From: Ferroacidibacillus organovorans
GTDB lineage: Bacteria > Bacillota > Bacilli > Alicyclobacillales > SLC66
Length of the DNA stretch: 64,000 bases
Reading direction: 5' to 3'
Assembly: GCF_001642725.1 (NCBI RefSeq)
Contig: NZ_LSUQ01000002.1
Span: 62,001 to 126,000 of the forward strand
In this document: positions 53,555 through 62,229 of the stretch, piece after piece
Layout: each line of letters begins with the position of its first letter
Numbering within the stretch: the stretch's first letter is position 1
The notes under the pieces: model-generated
The model's input: the letters and a program-made list of their open reading frames with translations, nothing else
The model's database searches: none
What the model was told of the DNA's origin: nothing
Translations under genes and position numbers: made by a program

Positions 53555-55105
53555 GTGGCGCGTGACTCAGTGGAGCAGTCGAGGCATGACGAGGAAATGC
53601 TTCACAAGCTCGGGTACAGGCAAGATCTGGCGCGGGCGATGGGTGGATTTTCGAACTTTGCGATCTCATTTACCATCATCAGTATTTTGTCAGGATGTCT
53701 CACACTATTTTCCTTCGGCCTGACCAGCTCTGGTACGACTGCCGCGTCCATCGGGTGGCCGATCGTAGCCCTATGTGTGATGCCGGTGGCCATATCTATG
53801 GCAGAAATCGCATCCGCCTACCCCACGGCCGGCGGCCTCTACTATTGGGCCAGTAAACTGGGTGGGCCGGCGTGGGGCTGGTTTACAGCTTGGTTCAACT
53901 TGATTGGGCAAGTGGCGATCACCGCCGGAATTGTCTACGGTCTCTCCATCTTCGTCGATGCGCTTATCAACCAGTTCGCACCCGGCTTCCCGGCCAGCGG
54001 CCATGCTGGTGCCATCGCTACACTCGTCATCTACGCCATCATTTTGCTCGTCGGTGCGTTCATCAACTTCGCAGGCGTCAACGTCGTCTCGACCCTAAAT
54101 TCCATTAGCGCCTGGTGGCATATGATTGGCGTGGTCATCATCGTTGCAGCCGTACTGTTCTTCGCACCGATCCATCCGCATCCTTGGCACTTCGCCTACG
54201 CGACGAATCAATCATCGAGCGGCTTCCCCAACTGGTATGGGTTCCTTATCGGTCTGTTACTCGCCCAATACACATTCACTGGCTATGACGCGTCGGCTCA
54301 CGTCTCCGAGGAGACCGTCGGTGCGGACAAGAATGCGCCCCGCGGAATCATCCTGTCGGTTGCCGTGTCTGCCATCGCAGGCTATGTACTCCTGATGGGT
54401 CTAGTCTTCGCGATACCGGACCTGACCAAAACCATGGCTTCTACGAATCCGGTTCTGTACATCTTGACCACGCGTCTTGGCGTGTCAATCGGAACCACAC
54501 TCTTTATCATCGCGCTGTGTGCCCAGTTCTTCTGCGGGACCGCATCGATTACCGCAAACTCTCGCATGATCTACGCCTTTGCGCGCGATCGCGGTATTCC
54601 CGGTTGGAAGAAGTGGAGCAAGATCAACAAGGAAAAACACGTCCCCACGAACGCCATTTGGCTCGCCGTCGTCTGCGCCTTCATTCTAGCCTTGCCAGCC
54701 CTGTTCAGTACCGTGATCTACGCAGCCGTCACTTCAATCGCCACGATTGGGCTCTACGTCGCCTACGTAACGCCGGTGTTTCTTCGCCGTATCCACCCGG
54801 AACGTATGCCCCAGGGTTCGTTTCAACTCGGCAAGTGGGGTGTGTTTCTGGGTTGGTGGTCTGTCGCTTGGGTCATCTTCATATGCATTCTATTCATGCT
54901 CCCAACCGTTGGACCGGTGACGCTGTCTAACTTCAACTTTACTCCGGTGGTTCTGCTCGTCGTATTTGCCTTCCTCGTCCCTTGGTGGTTCAGTAGCGTG
55001 AAAAACTGGTTCCACGGACCGATCCGAGAGATTGACGAGGAACCGACGGTCGCGACGAATCAGTTCCAATTGCGGATGGGTGACCCGTTGAAACTTGATG
55101 AATGA
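53555..55105 (+). CDS. APC-type amino acid/GABA/amine permease
   Basis: About 516 aa with 12 membrane helices after a charged N-terminus. LARAMGGFSNFAISFTIISI, MAEIASAYPTAGGLYYWASK and FTGYDASAHVSEETVGADKN are hallmarks of the APC amino acid/choline (ACT, GabP/BAT1-like) group. GTG 53555 with AGAGGGG is preferred; the open frame continues upstream to 53363 but would run through the hairpin leader. First gene of the operon with aldehyde dehydrogenase (16-base gap), ligase and SDR, so it probably imports the amine that these enzymes degrade. Confidence 0.88.
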   Translation: MARDSVEQSRHDEEMLHKLGYRQDLARAMGGFSNFAISFTIISILSGCLTLFSFGLTSSGTTAASIGWPIVALCVMPVAISMAEIASAYPTAGGLYYWASKLGGPAWGWFTAWFNLIGQVAITAGIVYGLSIFVDALINQFAPGFPASGHAGAIATLVIYAIILLVGAFINFAGVNVVSTLNSISAWWHMIGVVIIVAAVLFFAPIHPHPWHFAYATNQSSSGFPNWYGFLIGLLLAQYTFTGYDASAHVSEETVGADKNAPRGIILSVAVSAIAGYVLLMGLVFAIPDLTKTMASTNPVLYILTTRLGVSIGTTLFIIALCAQFFCGTASITANSRMIYAFARDRGIPGWKKWSKINKEKHVPTNAIWLAVVCAFILALPALFSTVIYAAVTSIATIGLYVAYVTPVFLRRIHPERMPQGSFQLGKWGVFLGWWSVAWVIFICILFMLPTVGPVTLSNFNFTPVVLLVVFAFLVPWWFSSVKNWFHGPIREIDEEPTVATNQFQLRMGDPLKLDE

Positions 55106-55120
55106 GGAGGCAACGTAGAA

Positions 55121-56605
55121 ATGGGATCTATGCAACGGTCAACAAGTCCATTGAATCTATCGAATCTCGTAGATCGCAATGCGCATTTTATCGATGGAGA
55201 GTGGGTGACGTCGACAAGCGGCGCGCTCGACGTCATCAACCCCGCAAACGGTGAGATTGTTGGCCGCGTCCCGAACGGGGGCGCGGTGCAAGCCGGAAAA
55301 GCGATCGAAGCCGCCTATCGGGCACAGCGTGAATGGGCCGCCATGACACCTGCGGAACGGGCAGTCTACATGCATGCCTGGGCCGCGCGTATCCGTGACA
55401 ACGCTGTCGAACTCGCACGAATTCTCACAAGTGAGCAGGGCAAACCCCTGTCAGAGTCTCTCGAAGAGGCGGAAGGCGCGGCGCTGTTCATCGAGTGGTA
55501 TGCGGAGGAAGGCAAGCGAGCTTATGGGGAGACCATTCCAGCGCTCGCGCGTAATAAGCGAATTCTCGTGCTTCCGCAGCCCGTCGGCGTCACAGCCCTC
55601 ATCACGCCGTGGAATTACCCAGGAACGATGGTCGCGCGCAAGGGAGCTCCGGCGCTCGCCGCCGGCTGCACTGTCGTATTAAAGCCGGCCAGCCAGACGC
55701 CACTTACTGCCGTGGCACTCGTTGCACTTGCACAGGAGGCCGGCTTTCCTGCAGGGGTCATCAACCTGGTGACGGGAAAATCGAGCGAAATTGGTGAAGA
55801 ATTTATGACGAACGCGAAGGTGCGCAAGGTGTCGTTCACGGGATCAACCGAAATCGGCAAGCTGCTCATCCGCTCATCCGCAGAGCAGGTCAAGCGTCTG
55901 TCACTTGAACTCGGCGGAAACGCACCCTTCATCGTCTTTCCGGATGCCGACCTCGATGCTGCGGTTGCGGCCGCAGTCGGCAACAAGTTTGAAAACTGTG
56001 GACAGATGTGCAATGGAATCAATGTGATATACGTGCACAAGGATGTTGCGCAAAAATTCTCGAGGAAGGTGACGCAGAGAGTTGCTAACCTCAAGGTCGG
56101 TAGCGGTCTGGAAGAGGACGTGCAACTCGGACCCGTAATTGACCACCGAGCCGTGGCGTTCGTCGACGAATTGGTCCAAGATGCCGTGCAAAAGGGCGCC
56201 AAAGTAGAAATCGGAGGCGGCTGTCTGACCGAAACGCCGTACCAGAAAGGATCGTTTTACGCGCCCACAGTCCTGACTGGCGTGACGACGGAGATGCGGA
56301 TCGCGCAGGAGGAGGTATTCGGACCCGTCGCACCCATCGTCACTTTTTCGTCGGAGGAAGAAGTTCTCGCCATGGCAAATGCCACCCCGTTCGGACTCGC
56401 CGCCTATGTGTTCACCAAGGATGTCCGACGCGTATTCGAAGTATCTGAGCAGCTTGAATTCGGCATGGTCGGCGTCAACAGCGCCTCGCTTAGTGTACCT
56501 CAGGCGCCGTTCGGCGGAATCAAGCAGAGTGGTCAAGGCCGGGAAGGCGGCCATCACGGGCTCGAAGAGTTTATGGAGATTAAGTACATCTCGCTCACAC
56601 TTTGA
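55121..56605 (+). CDS. NAD(P)-dependent aldehyde dehydrogenase (GabD/PuuC-like)
   Basis: 494 aa class I/II aldehyde dehydrogenase. PWNYPGTMVARKGAPALAAG (N-binding region), FTGSTEIGKLL (cofactor), the catalytic Glu in LELGGNAPF and Cys in FENCGQMCNG, and EEVFGPVAPIV near the end are all intact. It is closest in style to succinate-semialdehyde dehydrogenases. GAGGAGG precedes the ATG at 55121. In this operon it could oxidise the gamma-glutamylamino-aldehyde or a semialdehyde made from an imported amine. Confidence 0.92.
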   Translation: MGSMQRSTSPLNLSNLVDRNAHFIDGEWVTSTSGALDVINPANGEIVGRVPNGGAVQAGKAIEAAYRAQREWAAMTPAERAVYMHAWAARIRDNAVELARILTSEQGKPLSESLEEAEGAALFIEWYAEEGKRAYGETIPALARNKRILVLPQPVGVTALITPWNYPGTMVARKGAPALAAGCTVVLKPASQTPLTAVALVALAQEAGFPAGVINLVTGKSSEIGEEFMTNAKVRKVSFTGSTEIGKLLIRSSAEQVKRLSLELGGNAPFIVFPDADLDAAVAAAVGNKFENCGQMCNGINVIYVHKDVAQKFSRKVTQRVANLKVGSGLEEDVQLGPVIDHRAVAFVDELVQDAVQKGAKVEIGGGCLTETPYQKGSFYAPTVLTGVTTEMRIAQEEVFGPVAPIVTFSSEEEVLAMANATPFGLAAYVFTKDVRRVFEVSEQLEFGMVGVNSASLSVPQAPFGGIKQSGQGREGGHHGLEEFMEIKYISLTL

Positions 56606-56628
56606 TAAATCGTGAAGGGGACGCAGCG

Positions 56629-58017
56629 ATGAGAACACAAAACAGCAGGAGCACCACAGCACTCGACCATCTCGTCGAGCAGATCCGCGCGGGCGCGATT
56701 GAAACGGTCATCGTCGCCTTCTGCGACATGCAAGGGAGACTTGTTGGAAAGCGCTTGACCGGGCAGTACACACTCGACCATGTCATTGAGGACGGTATAC
56801 ACTTCTGCGTGTACCTGCTTGGAACCGATATGGAGTTGAATACGCCGCCCGGTTTCCCGGACATGGGTTGGGGACAAGGATACGGCGACTGGACCGCACG
56901 CCCGGACTGGTCGACGGTACGCACGCTTCCGTGGCACGAAAAAACGGCACTTGTTCTATCAGACGTGACCGATCACGCAGGTAACCTCATCGCAGTCGCT
57001 CCTCGCACTGTTTTGCGGCGGCAACTTGAGCGTGCGGCGAATCTCGGCTTCACCGTGAAGATAGCGTCCGAACTCGAATTTTATTTATTGGATGAGTCGT
57101 ACGACGCGGCGCACGCGAAGAACTACCAAAGCCTTGCGCTCGCTGGCACCTATTACGAGGACTATCAGCTTCTGCAGGCATCGCGCAATGAACCATTCTA
57201 CGCAAAGCTCCGTAAGCAGCTCTCTTTGGCCGGGATTCCGATTGAAGGTACAAAGGGTGAAGCCGGAGTGGCCCAGCACGAGATCAACGCCTACTATACT
57301 GACGCGTTAGAGGCCGCCGATCGACATGTACTGCTCAAGCACGGCGCGAAGGAGATCGCGATTCAAAACGGCCGTGCCGTCTCCTTCATGGCTAAACCGG
57401 ATCACTCGTGGACGGGATCGAGCAGCCATATCCACTTGAGTCTGTGGGATCAAAAGGACGTCAACGCCTTCTTTGATTCATCGTCCGACCTGCACCAGAT
57501 GTCGGACATGATGCGTCACTTCCTCGCCGGCCTGATTGTTCATATTCGCGAACTATCGTTATTGTTCGCACCCTATGTGAATTCGTACAAGCGATTCATG
57601 ACAGCGAGTTGGGCTCCAACGCACATCGTCTGGGGCGTCGACAACCGCACCTGCGGGCTGCGCGTCGTCGGACACAGCAATGGCAAGCGCATCGAGAACC
57701 GCTTCCCGGGCGCGGACACGAACCCGTATCTCGCTACCGCCGCGATGTTGGTCGCTGGACTCGACGGAATCGAAAACCGAATCGCGTTGCCTCCAGAGTG
57801 GGTCGGCAACGGTTATGTGGCGCAAGATGTCCATGCCGAGTCTCTGCCGACCTCCCTGTACGAGGCCATCCGGGCGTTCGAAACGAGCGAGTTTGCGAAA
57901 AATGCACTCGGTGAGAACGTTTATCAACACTATCTAAATGCAGCACGCGTGGAACAACGTGCTTACGACCAGGTCGTCACGAACTGGGAGAAACGGCGCT
58001 ACTTTGAGCGGGTTTAG
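56629..58017 (+). CDS. Glutamine synthetase-like gamma-glutamyl-amine ligase (PuuA/GlnA4 type)
   Basis: 462 aa member of the glutamine synthetase fold. It is shorter at the N-terminus and closer to PuuA (gamma-glutamylputrescine synthetase) and the Streptomyces gamma-glutamyl ethanolamide/polyamine synthetases than to GlnA. Metal and nucleotide site: KIASELEFYLLD (E-x-E), GVAQHEINAYY, GSSSHIHLSLWD (His site) and NRTCGLRVVG with the catalytic Arg, then ENRFPGADTNPYLATAAML. ATG 56629 has GGGG eight bases upstream; the frame overlaps the preceding stop, so coupling is likely. Probable role: ATP-dependent gamma-glutamylation of the imported amine. Confidence 0.88.
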   Translation: MRTQNSRSTTALDHLVEQIRAGAIETVIVAFCDMQGRLVGKRLTGQYTLDHVIEDGIHFCVYLLGTDMELNTPPGFPDMGWGQGYGDWTARPDWSTVRTLPWHEKTALVLSDVTDHAGNLIAVAPRTVLRRQLERAANLGFTVKIASELEFYLLDESYDAAHAKNYQSLALAGTYYEDYQLLQASRNEPFYAKLRKQLSLAGIPIEGTKGEAGVAQHEINAYYTDALEAADRHVLLKHGAKEIAIQNGRAVSFMAKPDHSWTGSSSHIHLSLWDQKDVNAFFDSSSDLHQMSDMMRHFLAGLIVHIRELSLLFAPYVNSYKRFMTASWAPTHIVWGVDNRTCGLRVVGHSNGKRIENRFPGADTNPYLATAAMLVAGLDGIENRIALPPEWVGNGYVAQDVHAESLPTSLYEAIRAFETSEFAKNALGENVYQHYLNAARVEQRAYDQVVTNWEKRRYFERV

Positions 58018-58129
58018 TGTGCAGCAAAGAATATGGATGCGCTTCGACTGATTTGAATAGATGTCTTACAGCCAGCAGGCACTCTGAATTAAGAAGATCC
58101 TTTAAACAGAAAAAGGGAGGCAGCCGAAC

Positions 58130-58897
58130 ATGCGATTGAAAGATAAGGTATGTGTGATCACCGGTGCAGGTGGAGGCATGGGTCTCAAAGCCGCAGAGCG
58201 ATTCGCCGAGGAAGGGGGCCGGATCGCGATCTTCGAGATAAGCGAGGCGATCGGTCAGAAAGCGGAGGAGTCTATCCGCGCGCAGGGCGGCGACGCGAAG
58301 TTTTTCGCGTGTGACGTGTCGAATGAGGGGAGTGTTAAGGTCGCAGTCGCCGCCGCGGTCGAGACGTTTGGGCGACTGGACGTGCTTTATAACAATGCGG
58401 GAATCATGCCAGAAGCGGACCACTCCGTCCTCGATACGAGCGTCGAAATGTGGGATAAGGTCATGGCTGTCAACGTACGCAGCATCTTCCTGACCTGCAA
58501 GTACGTGATCCCGCACATGCTGGAGAAAAAATCAGGATCAATCATCAACATCGCATCCTTCGTCGCGATGGTCGGTTGCAGCGTGCCGCAAGACGCGTAC
58601 ACAGCATCGAAAGGCGCTGTGATCTCGCTGACCAAGTCACTCGCTATCCAATTCCGACCGCAGGGTGTGCGTTCGAACGCAATCTGCCCTGGCCCTATCG
58701 AGACACCTCTCATGACGGAGTGGCTGCTAAAGGACGAAGAGGCCAAGCGAATCCGTCTGAACCGCCAGCCAAGCGGGCGCTTTGGCCGACCGGAAGATAT
58801 CGTCAACTGCGCGCTTTACCTCGCATCGGACGAGTCGGATTGGACAAATGGCGCGGTCATGGTCGTCGACGGCGGCATCACGAGCAACTATTTCTAG
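58130..58897 (+). CDS. SDR family dehydrogenase (FabG-like)
   Basis: 255 aa classical SDR. TGAGGGMGLKAAERFAEEGG is the cofactor motif, NNAGIMPE follows, with the catalytic Ser in INIASFVAMVG, Tyr/Lys in YTASKGAV and AICPGPIETPLM downstream. GGGAGG lies before the ATG. In this operon it may oxidise an alcohol group, such as the hydroxyl of gamma-glutamyl-ethanolamide, before the aldehyde dehydrogenase acts; that is inference. 112 bases separate it from the ligase. Confidence 0.88.
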   Translation: MRLKDKVCVITGAGGGMGLKAAERFAEEGGRIAIFEISEAIGQKAEESIRAQGGDAKFFACDVSNEGSVKVAVAAAVETFGRLDVLYNNAGIMPEADHSVLDTSVEMWDKVMAVNVRSIFLTCKYVIPHMLEKKSGSIINIASFVAMVGCSVPQDAYTASKGAVISLTKSLAIQFRPQGVRSNAICPGPIETPLMTEWLLKDEEAKRIRLNRQPSGRFGRPEDIVNCALYLASDESDWTNGAVMVVDGGITSNYF

Positions 58898-59094
58898 CAA
58901 AGCTGAAAAGTAGCGCCGTTGGCACTCTACGCTCCCGAAAAGTCAATAGGAACGCTTACACATTTGCCACTAAATTAAACTTCCGGACCTATGAGGCTGC
59001 TCTAACAAGAAACCGTCGAAATTCCGATTAATATATTCAAAATTAACAGCGATTTAATGCTGAGAGACGATCTAACTCTAAGGAGGATCGAGAG

Positions 59095-59796
59095 ATGAAC
59101 CCTAAAGCCCGTATCCTACTAGTGGATGACGAGTCGATCGTTCGCATGGATATGCGTGAAATGCTAATGCTTGAGGGCTACGACGTTGTTGCTGAGGCGT
59201 CGAATGGCGAAACTGCCATTGAGCAGACGCTGCGCCATCAGCCGGACCTCATTGTGATGGACATTAAGATGCCGAAAATGGACGGCATCACCGCTAGCCG
59301 CATCATCGATCAAACGTGGCGCATCCCCATCCTCTTGCTTACAGCATACAACCAGTCGCAGCTTATTGATGATGCAAAGGAAGCCGGGATTTTCGGATAC
59401 TTGGTCAAGCCGATCACAGAGTTGGACCTCGCCCCGGCGATTGAAATAGCCCTCGCCCAAGCTGAGCGCCTAAGGCGGCTCATTAATGAGAAGTCAGAAC
59501 TCGAGGAGCGATTGAAGGAGCGTAAGCTGATCGAGCGGGCGAAAGGTGTGCTGATGGATCACAGCGGGAGCACGGAGGCTGAAGCCTATCAATGCATGCG
59601 CTCTCAAGCGATGAATCGGCAGGCATCACTCGCAGTGGTTGCAAAAAAGATTCTCGCTGAACACCAGCGGACGGATGCACGACGCGCATCATCCGCGCCG
59701 ATGGCGACAATGTCAGTCCCTGCGAACCGAGAACCTTCAGGACTCAACACTTTCATCAATTCCATCTTGGAAGGTGAGTTCCATGGAGAGCGTTGA
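59095..59796 (+). CDS. ANTAR-domain response regulator (EutV/PdtaR/AmiR type)
   Basis: 233 aa. Receiver with acid pair D11/D12, phospho-acceptor Asp56 in IVMDIKMPKMDG, Thr83 in LLTAYN and Lys105 in YLVKPITEL. A coiled coil (LINEKSELEERLKERKLIE) leads into the three-helix ANTAR RNA-binding domain (about 140-200: RAKGVLMDHSGSTEAEAYQ, MRSQAMNRQASLAVVAKKIL). ANTAR proteins bind paired hexaloop hairpins and control termination or translation of the target mRNA. The Ala/Pro/Ser-rich tail (about 205-233) is extra. AAGGAGG precedes the ATG. Its stop overlaps the kinase start. The proposed target is the leader at 53363-53462. Confidence 0.92.
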   Translation: MNPKARILLVDDESIVRMDMREMLMLEGYDVVAEASNGETAIEQTLRHQPDLIVMDIKMPKMDGITASRIIDQTWRIPILLLTAYNQSQLIDDAKEAGIFGYLVKPITELDLAPAIEIALAQAERLRRLINEKSELEERLKERKLIERAKGVLMDHSGSTEAEAYQCMRSQAMNRQASLAVVAKKILAEHQRTDARRASSAPMATMSVPANREPSGLNTFINSILEGEFHGER

Positions 59797-61348
59797 CGCC
59801 AACCCCACTGCCAGCCTCATCACGTCCGTGTGCCGGACAAAATCCGACCTGAACGAGGCTGAGATCAAGGAAATCGTCCGCGTCGCCGGCCACTTGCAGA
59901 TGATGGCTGATCTCAACGGATCCGACGTGTTTATCGACTGCCTCTGGAGAGGGCGTGAAGACCAAGCTGTCGTCGTCGCTCAGGCTAAACCGGCAACTGG
60001 AAAGAGCCTCTACTCTGAGTTCATCGTCGGGCAACGCATCCTGCGCGACAACGAGCCCGGCGTCTTTTACGCTTTCCAGACCGACAAGTATGTGACTGGC
60101 ACCCGCGCCATCACGAACGAGAATGTCACGATCCAGCAGAAAATCCTGCCGATTCATGGGCCAGGCAGGAAGTCCAGAGCGACAGGCGTACTCGGCACAG
60201 GTGTCCACGCCACATCCGACACCTATGTTGGCGACACCTCCTCTACACCTGCCACCGCCTCCCCCAGTCGACTCATCGGTGTCATAATCCTCGAACAGGA
60301 CATCTCTACGCAGGTCATTCAGGAGCAAGCGGCACGCTTGTTCCAACAGACAGCGGAGGACCTCGGTGAAACCCTGTGGGAAGTCGCCGTTGCCGAGATT
60401 AACCTGCCGAGCCTTATCCATGAGGGTGTCATCCTGTGCAATTCGGAACATCTATTTACTTACATCAACCCTACAGCACGCCAATGGTTCGAGAAATTAC
60501 GGCAGCCAAGGCCAGAGATGGGCTCGCCGCTCGCATCCGTGTTTTCCGGAGTGCTAGAACATGTGCTTCAGAATGCGCACGACCGTGGCGTAGAGGCGCG
60601 CGAGTTTACCTTTGGCGACAATACCGTACTCGTGAAGGCCATCTCCATTCAACGAAAAGGAACATTTAAAGGCGGTCTGATTCTCCTCTCGGACATTACG
60701 GAACTGCGTGACAAGGAGCGTCAGCTATCCATCAAGTCGGCGGTTATAAAGGAGATCCACCATCGCGTTAAGAACAACCTTCAGACCATCTCGAGCCTGC
60801 TACGGTTGCAGATGCGGAGGACGAAATCAGAGGAGATCCGTACCGCGTTTTATGACAGCATCCACCGCATCAAAACCATCGCGCTTGTGCACCAGACGCT
60901 TTCGCAAAGCGGGATTGAGTTCGTTGAACTCCGCCAGTTGATAGAGTCCATCGCGTCGATGTTGATCCAAACCGCTGGCCATCCTGACCGAATGGTGTCG
61001 TATCGTGTAGAGGCAGACGACATTTCGCTGCCGTCAGAAAAGGCGACGCCAGTGGCATTGATTCTGAACGAACTCATTCAAAACTGTCTCGATCACGCCT
61101 TTGAACACCAAACCGCTTGCCGAATCACAGTGTCCGTGGTATATGGTGATGGCGAACTCCGATTGGTCGTTCAAGACAACGGACAAGGCTGGGATCTGCT
61201 CAAGAGCGGCGAAGCGTTAGGGACTCGCATCGTCGAAACCCTGGTGACCGAAGATTTGAGCGGCCGTATCGACTACGCGAATTGTGATGGCATGCGCGTT
61301 ACCGTGTGTCTCCCCATTCGTTGGACGACTCCTGGAATTCCCAGCTGA
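59783..61348 (+). CDS. HisKA_2-type sensor histidine kinase (PdtaS/EutW-like)
   Basis: About 521 aa, soluble. An H_kinase_N/GAF-like sensor at about 20-175 (LWRGREDQAVVVAQAKPATG, RILRDNEPG, EQDIS), a PAS domain at about 205-310 (EGVILCNSEHLFTYINPTAR), HisKA_2 with EIHHRVKNNLQTISSLLRLQ (His about 326) and a HATPase with ALILNELIQNCLDHAFEH (N box) and VVQDNGQGWD. ATG 59783, with GGAAGGTGAG upstream, overlaps the regulator's stop, so the two are co-translated. This kinase class pairs with ANTAR regulators in eut operons and in Actinobacteria. No signal peptide or membrane helix: the ligand is sensed inside the cell. Confidence 0.92.
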   Translation: MESVDANPTASLITSVCRTKSDLNEAEIKEIVRVAGHLQMMADLNGSDVFIDCLWRGREDQAVVVAQAKPATGKSLYSEFIVGQRILRDNEPGVFYAFQTDKYVTGTRAITNENVTIQQKILPIHGPGRKSRATGVLGTGVHATSDTYVGDTSSTPATASPSRLIGVIILEQDISTQVIQEQAARLFQQTAEDLGETLWEVAVAEINLPSLIHEGVILCNSEHLFTYINPTARQWFEKLRQPRPEMGSPLASVFSGVLEHVLQNAHDRGVEAREFTFGDNTVLVKAISIQRKGTFKGGLILLSDITELRDKERQLSIKSAVIKEIHHRVKNNLQTISSLLRLQMRRTKSEEIRTAFYDSIHRIKTIALVHQTLSQSGIEFVELRQLIESIASMLIQTAGHPDRMVSYRVEADDISLPSEKATPVALILNELIQNCLDHAFEHQTACRITVSVVYGDGELRLVVQDNGQGWDLLKSGEALGTRIVETLVTEDLSGRIDYANCDGMRVTVCLPIRWTTPGIPS

Positions 61349-61511
61349 ATGTCGTTACTGTAGCAAATAATCCACGTGCTATAGGTATATTTGAAATTGT
61401 CCACATGGAGTTACCATTTCGACTTGAAAGTAGGTTTATTCGGAGAAACTTAACGGAATCTTAATGGACGAACTCGTCATAGCCAAGCTACCTTGGATAG
61501 GTACAACCTGT

Positions 61512-61919
61512 TTATAATCTGTTATAGATTTCATTCTCGACAGCTTCCAACCATTCCGGCGTACCTGCAGTGATTGCTATGTGTTCAAACCAGCTGTCTT
61601 TTGTGGCACCATGCCAGTGTTTTACACCATCCTGTGTGACAATCACATCACCAGCTTTTAAGCTTTGAGCAGGCTTTCCTTCTTCCTGGTACCAACCCTC
61701 GCCACCAGTCACTAATAAAAGTTGAAACCCGTTCCGATGAATATGCCAGTTGTTTCTGCAACCAGGCTCAAAGGTTACATTCCCAACGCCAACATTCACT
61801 TGCAGATCAGCAACTAATGTTTGGAGGTAACTTTGTCCCACAAAATATTGTGCATATGCCTCATTTTTCTCTCCCACTGGAAAAATGACACCATTTTTTA
61901 CTTCTTCATATTTTGCCAT
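61512..61919 (-). CDS. Small cupin-domain protein
   Basis: 135 aa single cupin. Motif 1 is in PGCRNNWHIHRNGFQLLLVT (two His of the metal site) and GEGWYQEEGKPAQSLKAGD leads to motif 2 with TQDGVKHWHGATKDSW. This kind is commonly fused or adjacent to carboxymuconolactone decarboxylase-like proteins. ATG 61919 follows AAAGGGTG; it overlaps the upstream CMD-like gene by 14 bases. Enzymatic role unknown. Confidence 0.88.
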   Translation of the reverse strand: MAKYEEVKNGVIFPVGEKNEAYAQYFVGQSYLQTLVADLQVNVGVGNVTFEPGCRNNWHIHRNGFQLLLVTGGEGWYQEEGKPAQSLKAGDVIVTQDGVKHWHGATKDSWFEHIAITAGTPEWLEAVENEIYNRL

Positions 61920-62220
61920 TGTAAAACACCCTTTCTTCGTTTTCTGGAATGACTTCATTGACGCAAGCGAGTGCGTTCAGCGTTCTCGGAAAGCCCATAT
62001 ACGGGAGGCTATGTATAATGGCAGCGATCATGGTTTCCTTGCTATTTCCCACATTGAGGTTGCCCTGCACATGTGCCTTTACTTGCCCTTCGCAGCCTCC
62101 TAAACTGCTTACGACGCACAGTGTCAGCAACTCCCGCGTTTTCAAATCGATAATTCCTATTCTGATGTCCGATGGTTCTTCAATGCAACAAGAAACAGGG
62201 CACGATTTAAGCTGGCCCAT
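61906..62220 (-). CDS. Carboxymuconolactone decarboxylase-like protein, apparently 5'-truncated
   Basis: 104 aa. From about residue 24 it reads IDLKTRELLTLCVVSSLGGC, EGQVKAHVQGNLNVG and MGFPRTLNALACVNEV, which is the conserved core of CMD/AhpD-like proteins. The first about 23 residues (MGQLKSCPVSCCIEEPSDIR) do not match; in relatives about 40 residues with a 'DLARYIxEFxFGDIxSRPG' type helix precede the core. The ATG has no ribosome binding site and lies nine bases after the aldo/keto reductase stop, so a deletion probably joined the two genes. Confidence 0.75.
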   Translation of the reverse strand: MGQLKSCPVSCCIEEPSDIRIGIIDLKTRELLTLCVVSSLGGCEGQVKAHVQGNLNVGNSKETMIAAIIHSLPYMGFPRTLNALACVNEVIPENEERVFYNGKI

Positions 62221-62229
62221 TTCTTGTGT

